Assembly (NCBI GenBank): GCA_030641695.1
Contig: DAOWGY010000061.1
Span: 1-16,660, forward strand
DNA length: 16,660 nucleotides
Direction of reading: 5' to 3'
Origin: Gammaproteobacteria bacterium
GTDB lineage: Bacteria; Pseudomonadota; Gammaproteobacteria; Steroidobacterales; Woeseiaceae
Shown: positions 10,001-14,899 of the stretch, piece after piece
Layout: every line of letters begins with the position of its first letter
Position numbering within the stretch: the first letter of the stretch is position 1
Made by a program: the position numbers and the translations under genes
Notes under the pieces: model-generated
What the model saw: only the letters and a program-made list of their open reading frames with translations
Told to the model about the DNA's origin: nothing
The model's database searches: none

Positions 10001-11238
10001 TTGCTGCCCATCGGCTGCGAGGTGTTGGTCCCGGTCAGGAAAACGTCGACGTCAAGTGAGTTTACAACGGACAGCGTGCTGAGCAGTGCATCATCCTGGG
10101 CTGTCAGCCCCGTCGAGGTGGCGGCGATTCCACCGGGCGGCGGCTGTACCTCGCAACCCCATTCGACGTCGAATACGGAATTCACGCGATCGACGCACGA
10201 ATCCGTGATGCGACCAGCCAGATAGTAGAAGCCGCTGCCACCAGCTGGCGCCACGATATACGTCCCGGGTGCACCGCCGAACAGCTGCTCTACGGAAATG
10301 TCCGGCAGATCCGTTACACCGCCGACCGCACGACAGTTCCCCGCGCCACCGCCGCTCGCCACCGAGGTTGCATCGGCTTCGTTATCGCACACGTAGTCGA
10401 TCTCGAAGTTGCCGGGCTGGATCATGTCGCTGAACAACAGGTCCTGCAGATCGGCATCGCCGTTGTTTCGCACTTCGATGCGCCAGATGGCGTTGTCGTT
10501 CTCGTGCCCGTAAACCGGATCGGAGTAACTGCCTGGTCCCTGGCCGGCATCGAGGTTGCGACCTGTCTTGATGATCTGCGGCTCGGGTTCGTTCAACGGC
10601 AGCAGGCCCGGGCCCGTCGTGCTCGTGTGGCGGTAGTTCGTGTCACAGCTGGGCGTAAACTCGATCGCGCCTTCGATCGTGCGGTCGGCAAGCACCAGTC
10701 CTTCTTCGCCAACGGCCGCAGCTCGACGGACGTCAAACTCGAGGGTCAGCGAGCGCTGGTTGCCTCCTCCGCCATTCGGTCTTGCCTCGAGAACGAACTG
10801 GTTGCTCAACGTCCAGGTCAGTATGGACCCATTCGGTCCGCTCACGACCGGCTGGACCACTGGCGGTGGCGCCGCGTTGCTAGCAGTAAACCGCGTCGTA
10901 CCCGGTACGTAGGTCAGTCCGGAGTTCGCGAGGTTTTCTGTAATGACGATGTCTGAGAAATCGGCATCGTCAGAGCGGCGGTAGGGATTCTCGATAACCA
11001 GGCGCACAGTACCAACACCGCACAGTTCGCAGAAGCTGACCGTAAAATCATGATTGATGATGTCTGCCGTCGGCAAATTGCTCGGGCAGTTTGGCGGCAC
11101 AGCCTGTGCCACGACTTCGGTCGACCACAGAAAGGTGACCAGGGCCATCAGACTGACAGCCTGCCGCACGATTTTCAAACGTGCCGCGATCGAGCCTTTT
11201 CTGCCAGAGGCTCGCGCAGATATGTTCAATTGGGCCAT
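1081..11238 (-). CDS. Giant secreted DUF11/isopeptide-type Ig-like repeat protein with degenerate OmpA-like tail
   Basis: 3385 residues. An extended signal peptide (about 1-46; basic n-region, hydrophobic LMALVTFLW, cleavage after AQA46) directs export. Residues 58 to about 2780 carry Ig-like modules of the DUF11 / TIGR01451 / isopeptide-forming fimbrial class. From about residue 950 they recur every 150-190 residues, each opening with a Lys (DKEV, LKEF, AKTD, TKAI, EKSG, FEKY, DKIS, AKDV), with a GDxxxYxxxxxNxG core and a closing strand with Asn (NTAFATYD, NTIQADW, NQALVYS). An SdrD-B-like module (about 2765-2845), a Cna-B-like one (about 2880), another DUF11 (about 3053) and an SdrD-B module with Asp/Asn-rich DDTNRNSYQDNDETG (about 3183) follow. 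Residues about 3286-3375 resemble an OmpA domain lacking GHTD. ATG 11238 is the first ATG after an in-frame TAG 12 bases upstream; no good Shine-Dalgarno precedes it. Likely a surface fibre, adhesin or matrix protein; no sortase motif was seen. It sits behind a c-di-GMP riboswitch. Confidence 0.93.
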   Translation of the reverse strand: MAQLNISARASGRKGSIAARLKIVRQAVSLMALVTFLWSTEVVAQAVPPNCPSNLPTADIINHDFTVSFCELCGVGTVRLVIENPYRRSDDADFSDIVITENLANSGLTYVPGTTRFTASNAAPPPVVQPVVSGPNGSILTWTLSNQFVLEARPNGGGGNQRSLTLEFDVRRAAAVGEEGLVLADRTIEGAIEFTPSCDTNYRHTSTTGPGLLPLNEPEPQIIKTGRNLDAGQGPGSYSDPVYGHENDNAIWRIEVRNNGDADLQDLLFSDMIQPGNFEIDYVCDNEADATSVASGGGAGNCRAVGGVTDLPDISVEQLFGGAPGTYIVAPAGGSGFYYLAGRITDSCVDRVNSVFDVEWGCEVQPPPGGIAATSTGLTAQDDALLSTLSVVNSLDVDVFLTGTNTSQPMGSKGTVAIRITNNTGGTIKGGVNGLRLRDLLPPEYVIDPTFDPTVVISPAYGNAYPGMLDTVEWTNPEPQTYPLTTNDPALPLRNTTLDFLVTSSTVHPDFTDQFNMLRHGDVLTVRFRTVLIDPQYYDLEAYLDVRQEEPDSDPPGTDPTETFAIDNQLEIWFEEFCTNNEHYLLFNDNDTAEPEDIDVDITGSELVFILTNTDVLRLTAELRNRGGHDADDYFAYVTFGEAMEVQTAPSSCTETSNPPAMPVWQTPVGLPPTATVYLCDVGVIRAGHRRRLNFDVVKNQDLNADDDLTFRVDAIGEITLSDGTPLWFPAPTQRSDGITDRANNYSIDAIRARVVGYNLLKSQLGVCTENNPPPGSPDSEIQIGEECEFHIESGGWFGFQTPGFTYIAVQDIQVVDEIPDGQGYISSTDPFAPGASTNAVLGVSLNPPPLALSEDFFDWTFNTVVPAERITEKDHWFRVNTTTRLLNDPIDVSAAPNLHANISRNILTSTFEAVFYNPLTDLEEIYTLGPSTVGFPPEFRRSVDLTVTEPRLIVDKEVCNEMIYGVGPACSNFVALADDGDAFDTYIFRITVANEAAAGGVTRAPAYDVTVTSDNDPTDLNFVDPLETDGLDNDGNAEIDEAAGEGQIVPDNTVLNGSPAQIIAAYDHSDALLRIDAGDSVTLYYRVDPFDDVAPLQRLTNTAFATYDSLEGASGNQTDPLGSNGEIGGARQYVSESADATIQIIPVEVQPKQILQLSNTLLVAPATPQPVSIGEEIEFELRTLIPVAQLRSFVIRDELPAGMRCIEAPDVNLDAAPYDAAGFVPGGTFTPTCTATEVIWDFGNQTVTQSPRADRRFDFGIQFIARIDNVIANQDGLVIGNGGAYTVTNVTYVDEAFNPVVIDFEAAEVVVAEPVIDLLKEFAVETADATDQLTVTVTATNNGTATAHNPRVLDDLTGTDLSYVGNVGGTNPPPNVDTTTYGADSPMFSWDPGFAIAVGEQVSFTFVVQVGDSVEPLQVLANTIQADWTSLPGQDTALNSAGLIGVDGDVDGMRIGALPNAADPLNDYEAEASDSVYVPPLVIAKTDLDTALPPEIGAHKSFQVQIDLPEGVSNGVLLNDDLAFGAVSYVLSDNADFDVTYEFVGISSINGQAPAEAAFTAVPADGASGTAVWDIGSVVTETEDDSVTQDISPYIRANYFARINNDLVTNVGSTLQNSATVYFTNGDDGSQASANVTTAAILATEPALTTTKAISNVTPGKAAGDPIALGDIVQYVLTIPNIGNAIAHDVNIVDTLPPELTFYGGYTPIAQINGIDVAGFVGIPTGSPNGPLVWGAGNNDGSLDVAAGDTLEVTYQVELTAPADENIALTNIIWVDWTSLNDVSVYERTGDGCPNITAPDDYCYGPASADGTPYPVGPADALTKANTQATATIGEEFSYRITVPTTPHPLPLYDVRIIDDLGASAADLSYVSVTRVSGSGPWTPVNTGTATNLLIEDTTTGIDIPIGEQIVLDITVRLDDTPTNVRGLTFTNTATYTYNRLDDSPATILPGAPGTSQPMTIVEPDELTLEKSGPPQMQIGVPAAFTLNVHNIGDSPAYNLTIYDVLPNQVDGGTCDVAPSQFTAQVFEADGVTAVSPVLVEGTDYSATFLGDPDCNLTITLLNSAAAIGADQRLLVTYQTALDADSQQGANLTNIAGATEWFSIDVSNPAALNYARSYSRVVTDGTVNTLDHEDAHTVVVFSPILIFEKYALNVTSGEDPATVATPGDTIRYGLRVENASDTPLDGFSIVDELDSLNAMPSFQPGTLNVITLPAGADDSNTDPNGGTAGTGLLDIRDLTLGGLGDSLLIEFEVVLAPVITNGNYVMNQSQALFAGFPVAISDDPNINGPADPNVAGDEDPTRILIQSAPAFDIDKISTYMTGDPNVLLAGETLRYTITVQNIGTDNAVDVEIVDQIPANTTYVAGSTTLNGNALADNNAGTSPLTDGILINAPQDPAPGVMNAGVADNVATIIFDVVVYPDVPDGTVISNQAFLSSPPYGIADQPSDDPRTALPDDPTQDVVGNFPLLFAPKSAALQIDAGSPGIVDPGDTLRYTIQIYNNGPVAATIVRLADLVPNDVTYVADSTTLNGEPVGQPDAGVFPLVNRIDVSSADLTPPLPGAAEGVLSPGESAVVQFDMQVNPGVPTGTLITNQALVYSAELPNLLTDGDGNPATGPEPTVVVVGDAQQLSIAKDVAVVGGGPAIAGATLEYTVSVRNVGAVPALYATITDDLDADNPGYLTYVDQSAMMNGLSAGVSFAGTTITADYFGQYGALDPGQAIIVRFRAVIDPNLLDGTPVSNTAQVTWNDPIQTASATAIIDVGGVPGAGILSGAVWHDSDYTNTFQIGERPLDGWSVTLLRDGQPIRSMLSDVDGLYVMTGVPPNYLSGQQYSLQFSAPGAGSRTALLGQTDSDFTDGLQRIDEIVVQGGSNLRDLNLPIDPNGVVYDSVARSPIAGAVLTLVDPRNGVGVPSGCFDDPRQQGQVTLADGYYKFDMNFSDPVCSSGGAYAIQIAPPNSNYVSGVSALIPPTSDVSGAPFDVPACPGSIDDALPGTAQHCEVQVSEFAPPTTVPARSAGTVYHTLLRLDNSRLPGSGQLFNNHLPLDPRLGGAVAVTKSTPLINVTRGQMVPYTITVSNSFGVDLQDVVVVDRFPAGFRYVEGSARFDDVRTEPVINGRELLWSGLTLATDGKHTIRLLLAAGAGVSEGEFTNRVQAVNALTGGIMSEEASATVRIVPDPTFDCTDVTGKVFDDTNRNSYQDNDETGLPGVRVVTARGLAAKTDSYGRYHITCAITPYESRGSNFVLKLDDRTLPSGFRVSTRPVQVQRATRGKALRLNFGASIHRVVGLDLADAVFEPGTVEIRSQWLSRVDLLLEELQKAPSVLRLSYVADVEDETLVNRRLNTLKDEIMTAWRDMDAGYELVIEPEVFWRLGAPPEKSKGAGQ
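2890..8400 (-). repeat. Array of about 11 diverged Ig-like module repeats within the giant gene
   Basis: Modules start near 8390, 7785, 7295, 6805, 6300, 5790, 5340, 4810, 4305, 3835 and 3360, giving a period of about 450-600 bases. Most are diverged, but neighbours at 3455-3700 and 3941-4180 still match at DNA level. Examples are the gcctg(a/g)tt segments at 3455 and 3941 (486 bases apart) and the ccgttcag...gcaacataggt segments near 3647 and 4124 (477 bases apart). Those two modules share the protein text TYVA(G/D)STTLNG. The pattern suggests growth by tandem duplication of whole modules. Confidence 0.8.
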
Positions 11239-11275
11239 GGTCAGTCGCTAACTATCCGTGTGCGCTTATCCTCAC

Positions 11276-11300
11276 CAGTTAGAACGGCCCGATTTAACTG
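11276..11300 (-). promoter_or_regulatory. Candidate expression-platform hairpin after the riboswitch
   Basis: On the minus strand CAGTTA (11295-11300) and TAACTG (11276-11281) form a perfect 6-bp inverted repeat with a 13-base GC-rich loop, ten bases after the aptamer. No U-tract follows, so it is not a typical intrinsic terminator. A GTGAGGA purine run follows directly but lies about 30 bases before the ATG, too far for a normal ribosome site unless the leader folds. How the riboswitch acts therefore cannot be read from sequence. Confidence 0.35.
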
Positions 11301-11310
11301 CGATCGTCGA

Positions 11311-11397
11311 GCAGTCCCGCTGCCGTAGGGCCTGATAACCCGGTAGGCCGGTGACTTTGCGTCGCCACCTTTCAGTGGCTTTGCCTTCGTCCAGACC
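11311..11397 (-). ncRNA. Cyclic-di-GMP-I (GEMM-I) riboswitch aptamer
   Basis: On the minus strand the hallmarks of the GEMM-I class occur in the right order: GGCAAAGCC (11377-11385), a 6-bp stem closed by a GAAA tetraloop (GCCACT-GAAA-GGTGGC, 11364-11379), the invariant GACGCAAAG joining segment, CCGGCCTA, and the 3' strand CTACGGCAGCGGG that supplies the tetraloop receptor and closes the second helix. GTC/GAC and CCG/CGG can pair at the base of that helix. The characterised Vibrio Vc2 RNA has the same blocks. The G before CAAA appears to match the G that contacts the ligand, favouring c-di-GMP over cGAMP; this is inferred by eye. The aptamer lies about 73 bases before the giant gene's ATG, so it should control the giant gene and the coupled OmpA-like gene. 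Confidence 0.88.
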
Positions 11398-11563
11398 GAA
11401 ACTATGGCCTAACGCCTGTGCTCAAATGTTGAACTGCATCACATGATCAGCACCGCATCGGAATTGCGATTGAAATTCGCGGCCGCGGCTTTAGACAAGG
11501 CTGAAAGCCATTACAGTCGCGGTCTCCCGACGGTTGTTATGTAACGATTGATTGCCGCAAATC

Positions 11564-11582
11564 ACACCTTTGACTGAGGTGT
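11564..11582 (-). terminator. Weak hairpin downstream of the AgmX-type gene
   Basis: ACACCT and AGGTGT flank a 7-base loop, 48 bases after the stop of the AgmX-type gene. Only TGATTTG follows, not a clear U-run, so this may be an inefficient terminator, an RNA-stabilising stem or chance. Confidence 0.2.
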
Positions 11583-11629
11583 ACGCACGGTCCGGGCGAA
11601 TCGGGACTTATGTCAAACGATGAGCCGAA

Positions 11630-13042
11630 TCAGACGGCGGGCAGGAAATCGATCGGGTAGATAATCGTTATGGCAACAATGTCTTCTTTGGCACCAAAGT
11701 CGAAGGCACTGACGCGATCGACGACCTGCTGTGCCAGAGCAGGCGCGTCCATGTCGGACGATTGCAGCTGACAGAGCGAAACGGTACCGTCCGGTTCGAT
11801 TGTCAGGCGCAGTACCAGCTGTCCTCTGAGAGTCGGGTCCTTGCGCAGTTCGCGATTGTAAAGTCGGTACAGTGCCGCTTTGTAGCGATCGAATACGATC
11901 TGTATCTCTTCGTCGGTACGTCCCGCAAATATGCCGGCGCTGAGCGGCCGGTCCGGCCCCTCGGCTCCGCCGATCGAACTTGCGACACGGCTTACCTGGA
12001 CGCCGTCGATGCCCTGACCACCGCCACCGACGTCGCGACTGATGCTGGCGAGGTTGATGCCGCCGCTCGACCCTGGCGCCGTCGTTGTGACCATCATGCG
12101 CTCCGGGCGTCCAACCGAGTCCTCGCCCGCGCTGCTAAGCCTTGCCTGGGATCCGAGGCGTGCTGTCGTATTGAGATTGGCGCGCGTGGCGAAGCTGTCG
12201 CGAAAGGCCAGGATGCCCTTCGACTTGACCTTCTCTTTGGTGTCCTCCGGCGCGGCTTCCGCGACCAGCGGTTGTTCGATTGCCTCCGGAGTCTCTTCGG
12301 GCGGGGTCTCTTCGGCGAGTTCCGGTTCGGGGATATCTTCGTCCGGCAACGGTATGTCGACGGGCTCTGGCTCTGGTGGCGGAAGCATCTCTTTCCGTAC
12401 GAGTTTCGCGATACGTTCCGGAACTTCCGTTAGCTTCGAGCGTTCGGGTATGGGCAATGCAATGGTGCTGATGAGCCAGCCTAAGGCAAGCGCCACAAAC
12501 AGAGATGCGAGCACGTTGACTCGGAACCGCTGGTCTTCTTCCGCGCCCCGCGTCCACGGCATGATAGCTGCCCGGTAGGGCCGTTCGTCTTCGTCTCTTT
12601 CGACGACCCACTCGGCCTGGCGACTTTCTTCGAGCTCCATTACCTCGCGCAGCTCGTAGTGCAGCCGGTCGAGGACCAGGTTCTGATCACCGATCTTCTC
12701 GATGACCAGCCCGCGCTGCTCCTCGAGGTGAAGAATTTCGTCACCGAAAGCGTCTATGTTGCGACGAGCATATTCCAGCCTCTCGTTCCGGGTCGGACCG
12801 CCGTCCTGTTCGTCCCAAAACAAATGTGCCGCGCCGAGGTCGTCCAGTTCTTCGAGTGAATTGCAAGCCTGCAACAAAAGATCGTACTGGTGGCGCTTGC
12901 CCGTCTGCTCATCGCGCACCCGGTCGATCTCGCGCAACTCTCCTTCGAACTCGTCGAGCACCAGCTCGGCTCGCCCGATATCGTCTCGAAGCGATTGCTC
13001 CTCTTCAGGGTGTTCCAACCTTACTGCACCACTTTCGTCCAT
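11630..13042 (-). CDS. TonB-like energy-transducer protein with AgmX/PglI-type C-terminal domain
   Basis: 470 residues. Residues 10-150 are charged, Glu/Arg/Leu-rich and heptad-like, predicting a long cytoplasmic coiled coil. A single membrane segment lies at about 175-196 (VLASLFVALALGWLISTIAL). A Pro/Glu-rich linker at about 218-260 (PPPEPEPVDIPLPDEDIPEP) can span periplasm, as in TonB and TolA. Residues 370-470 match the AgmX/PglI/TonB-like C-terminal fold: GIFAGRTDEEI, then an RGQLVLRLTIEPDG strand pair, then AFDFG and a final ITIIYPIDF strand. The product should carry force from the ExbB/ExbD complex, encoded just upstream, to a periplasmic or outer-membrane partner. AgmX is a gliding protein (GltJ) in Myxococcus. 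The ATG at 13042 lies 6 bases after the previous stop with no strong ribosome site, so coupling is likely. The large cytoplasmic coiled coil is unusual for TonB. Confidence 0.87.
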   Translation of the reverse strand: MDESGAVRLEHPEEEQSLRDDIGRAELVLDEFEGELREIDRVRDEQTGKRHQYDLLLQACNSLEELDDLGAAHLFWDEQDGGPTRNERLEYARRNIDAFGDEILHLEEQRGLVIEKIGDQNLVLDRLHYELREVMELEESRQAEWVVERDEDERPYRAAIMPWTRGAEEDQRFRVNVLASLFVALALGWLISTIALPIPERSKLTEVPERIAKLVRKEMLPPPEPEPVDIPLPDEDIPEPELAEETPPEETPEAIEQPLVAEAAPEDTKEKVKSKGILAFRDSFATRANLNTTARLGSQARLSSAGEDSVGRPERMMVTTTAPGSSGGINLASISRDVGGGGQGIDGVQVSRVASSIGGAEGPDRPLSAGIFAGRTDEEIQIVFDRYKAALYRLYNRELRKDPTLRGQLVLRLTIEPDGTVSLCQLQSSDMDAPALAQQVVDRVSAFDFGAKEDIVAITIIYPIDFLPAV

Positions 13043-13048
13043 GCGGTG

Positions 13049-13552
13049 TTATCTCGACGCTACCTGCGACGCTTTCTGAATAACCGCCAGGGATACATTC
13101 TCATACCCTTCACCAGTGCACGTCGACATGATCTGCCTGATCACGGTAAATGGGACGGACCTGTCCGCCAGGATCGTAACCTCCTGGCTACCGGCTACAG
13201 CGAGCGTGCTCGGCCCGACGACACTCTCTTTCAGTTCCGCAAGTCTCCAGGTAATCGGGTCCACAGCTTCGGGCACGCCATTCAGAATGTCTTCCACGAG
13301 CGCGACTGCCTCGCCCTGAACCAGCACCTGCTCCTTGCTGACAAATATCACTACGGTCTCGCGTGGTTTCGTTTCGACGCGGGATTCGGGCAAAATTACT
13401 TCCTTCGGCGAGTCAAGAATCTCGACAGATCCGGAGTTGACCAGCAGGAAGAACACGAGGATCGTAAAGACGTCCATTAGCGACGTCAGGTTCATTTTCG
13501 CGATCTTGCCGCGATTGCGCGACATGCGTTTGATCCTGCGTGAATTTCTCAT
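13049..13552 (-). CDS. ExbD/TolR-type motor protein 2 (keeps the channel Asp)
   Basis: 167 residues with a basic N-terminus, one membrane segment at about 22-42 (LTSLMDVFTILVFFLLVNSG) and a periplasmic domain. Asp27, in the S-L-M-D-V-F motif, aligns with the essential membrane Asp of ExbD (D25) and TolR (D23), which relays protons through the ExbB/TolQ channel. The ATG overlaps the stop of the preceding ExbD gene (ATGA at 13549-13552), implying coupled, matched synthesis. The periplasmic part contains the usual short strand-helix units, including TVVIFVSKEQVLVQGEAV and a late VTILADRSVPFTVIRQIM segment typical of the family. Clearly distinct from its upstream paralogue, so the two are likely to form a heterodimeric stator pair. 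Confidence 0.92.
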   Translation of the reverse strand: MRNSRRIKRMSRNRGKIAKMNLTSLMDVFTILVFFLLVNSGSVEILDSPKEVILPESRVETKPRETVVIFVSKEQVLVQGEAVALVEDILNGVPEAVDPITWRLAELKESVVGPSTLAVAGSQEVTILADRSVPFTVIRQIMSTCTGEGYENVSLAVIQKASQVASR

Positions 13553-14055
13553 GGCGCATCCCCCACCGATATTTCGGAAAACAGAGCGTAGAGTTCGAAC
13601 TCCTCCTCGCCCTCGTTCTCACTGTCTGACGGCAATTCGATGCTTCTAACGATATCCATCACCCGAATCAGGTAATCGTAAGGAATTTGGGCCTCCATCA
13701 ACACGGACGCAGAATCGTGATCGGGGTACTCCTGCTTCAGTGCAACGATGAAATCCGACAGGGTCTGGAGGTCGAACTCATCGTCCTTCTTGGGAATAGA
13801 CGCGATCGTCGCCGTGCCATTGGTGATCTCTATACCGGTTTCGCGGACGATGACCTCGACGCGAAACGGTTCTTCGCTGTTTGCCGCTCCGCCCGCCGCG
13901 CTGGGCAGGTTAAGTTCGACGATCGTCAGCCTCGAAAACACGGCCGTAATCAACAGGAACGGCACGAGCACCACCATAAGATTCAAAAAGGTGGTGACGT
14001 CGATCTCGTGGGCGGGCCCCTTGGATCGCCGTGTGTAGTGATGCCTCCTTGCCAT
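13549..14055 (-). CDS. ExbD/TolR-type motor protein 1 (channel Asp replaced by Asn)
   Basis: 168 residues: a basic N-terminus (ARRHHYTRRSK), one membrane segment at about 21-41 and a periplasmic domain. The signature reads EIDVTTFLNLMVVLVPFLL. Aligned with ExbD (E-x-N-V-T-P-F-I-D-V-M-L), the key Asp is Asn25 here; Asp19 lies earlier, before the membrane segment, and is not equivalent. This subunit should therefore be unable to relay protons itself and may pair with the Asp-bearing ExbD encoded next to it. A C-terminal acidic stretch (SENEGEEEFE, about 145-154) is also unusual. It starts 5 bases after the ExbB-type stop; the stop overlaps the next start. This looks like a family trait of AgmX-linked ExbD pairs, but that is from memory. 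Confidence 0.9.
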   Translation of the reverse strand: MARRHHYTRRSKGPAHEIDVTTFLNLMVVLVPFLLITAVFSRLTIVELNLPSAAGGAANSEEPFRVEVIVRETGIEITNGTATIASIPKKDDEFDLQTLSDFIVALKQEYPDHDSASVLMEAQIPYDYLIRVMDIVRSIELPSDSENEGEEEFELYALFSEISVGDAP

Positions 14056-14060
14056 GCCGG

Positions 14061-14711
14061 CTAGGCCTCTACTGCCCGTTTTGCCCGTCTCGAGAATACG
14101 TTCAAGGCCTTGACCGTGGCCATTTCGAGGCTGTCGATAATGTCACCGGTCTTGCTGGTCAGCACCGCATGTATGACAAGCAACGGAATGGCAACCATGA
14201 GGCCGAATGCCGTCGTATTCATCGCAACCGAGATACTGGCGGAAAGCAGGTCAGCCTTCTCCGCCGGGTTCGCGTTGGCGACCGCCGTGAATGCCTGAAT
14301 CAGACCCATGATGGTGCCCAACAGGCCGAGCAGCGTGGCGATACTCGACGCCAGCGCAACGTAAGGTGTGCGTTTCTCGAGACGCGGCACGATCTCCATC
14401 ATGCTTTCCTCCATCGCGATCTCAATGTCTTCACGACGACGAACCGCACCTTGCAACGACAAACCCATGTTGAGTACCTGGGAGATCGTGGACTCGTCGG
14501 CGCTCGTCATTTCACGTGCTTCGTCGAACTCGCCGTCTGCGAGCAACGGTTGCACCTTGTCCCATACCACCTGGTTTTTGTTCGTCACCACCGAAAGCGT
14601 GACGTACCGTTCAACTGCAATCGCGACGCCGATGGCGAATACCAGCAGTATCGGATACATGAACACACCACCCGATGAGAAGAACCCTACAATCGAATAG
14701 AAAAAGTCCAT
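14061..14711 (-). CDS. ExbB/TolQ/MotA-type proton channel protein
   Basis: 216 residues with three membrane segments at about 16-36, 117-142 and 160-185. Family motifs are clear: LLGLLGTIMGLIQAF (128-142) in the second and NTTAFGLMVAIPLLVIH (165-181) in the third segment, matching the GLLGTVxGxIxAF and TAxGLxVAIP signatures of ExbB and TolQ. The protein forms the proton-conducting pentamer around ExbD helices in the inner membrane. The ATG at 14711 was chosen because GAGGG sits 7 bases upstream. An ATG at 14810 in the same frame would add 33 residues with no family match. A gap of 188 bases to the upstream gene leaves room for a separate promoter. The single ExbB-type gene is followed at once by two ExbD-type genes. 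Confidence 0.93.
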   Translation of the reverse strand: MDFFYSIVGFFSSGGVFMYPILLVFAIGVAIAVERYVTLSVVTNKNQVVWDKVQPLLADGEFDEAREMTSADESTISQVLNMGLSLQGAVRRREDIEIAMEESMMEIVPRLEKRTPYVALASSIATLLGLLGTIMGLIQAFTAVANANPAEKADLLSASISVAMNTTAFGLMVAIPLLVIHAVLTSKTGDIIDSLEMATVKALNVFSRRAKRAVEA

Positions 14712-14718
14712 TGCCAAA

Positions 14719-14723
14719 CCCTC
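14719..14723 (-). promoter_or_regulatory. Ribosome binding site deciding the ExbB-type start
   Basis: GAGGG on the minus strand lies 7 bases before ATG 14711. The alternative upstream ATG at 14810 has no comparable site, so this fixes the start of the channel gene. Confidence 0.7.
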
Positions 14724-14836
14724 AATTGAAAAAATGTCCTGGATCGTCCCAGCACAGGCCCAAGAATAGATTTCGATGACCGTCGTGAATGTGACGTAGC
14801 GCACGTTCACGGGTTATGTCGGCTTGCGACCCGTAA

Positions 14837-14865
14837 TTTATGATGTGGCTCACACTGCAGGGCAA
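14837..14865 (-). promoter_or_regulatory. Weak sigma-70-like promoter candidate for the motor genes
   Basis: On the minus strand TTGCCC (14860-14865) and CATAAA (14837-14842) are 17 bases apart, each matching 4 of 6 consensus positions. They lie in the 188-base gap before the ExbB-type gene, the only sizeable gap in the upstream block. Chance is not excluded. Confidence 0.25.
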
Positions 14866-14899
14866 AACGATGCAGCGCAGACACCGCCTGCCCTCGAGG

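Larger units (their letters stand above)
11239..11629. other. 391-base intergenic leader region between the motor block and the giant gene
   Basis: No coding frame on either strand looks real here. Reading the minus strand from 11629, there is a 6-bp hairpin (11564-11582), about 160 bases without clear structure, the GEMM-I aptamer (about 11311-11397), a second 6-bp hairpin (11276-11300) and an untranslated stretch up to the ATG at 11238. A weak -10-like CATAGT (11403-11408) lies just upstream of the aptamer, which would place the RNA start near P1, but no convincing -35 accompanies it. The length and structured content mark this as a regulated leader and split the window into two transcription units. 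Confidence 0.75.

Noticed and set aside
11401..11440. Full sigma-70 promoter directly before the riboswitch
   Set aside because: A CATAGT -10-like hexamer is present but no acceptable -35 lies 16-18 bases upstream.
11473..11540. GC-rich inverted segments (gcggccgcggc, ggctgaaagcc) as a terminator or operator
   Set aside because: Stems are only 4-5 bp or simple palindromic GC runs, with no U-tract or second copy.
14712..14810. N-terminal extension of the ExbB-type protein from ATG 14810
   Set aside because: The extra 33 residues match nothing in the family and the ribosome site GAGGG supports ATG 14711.
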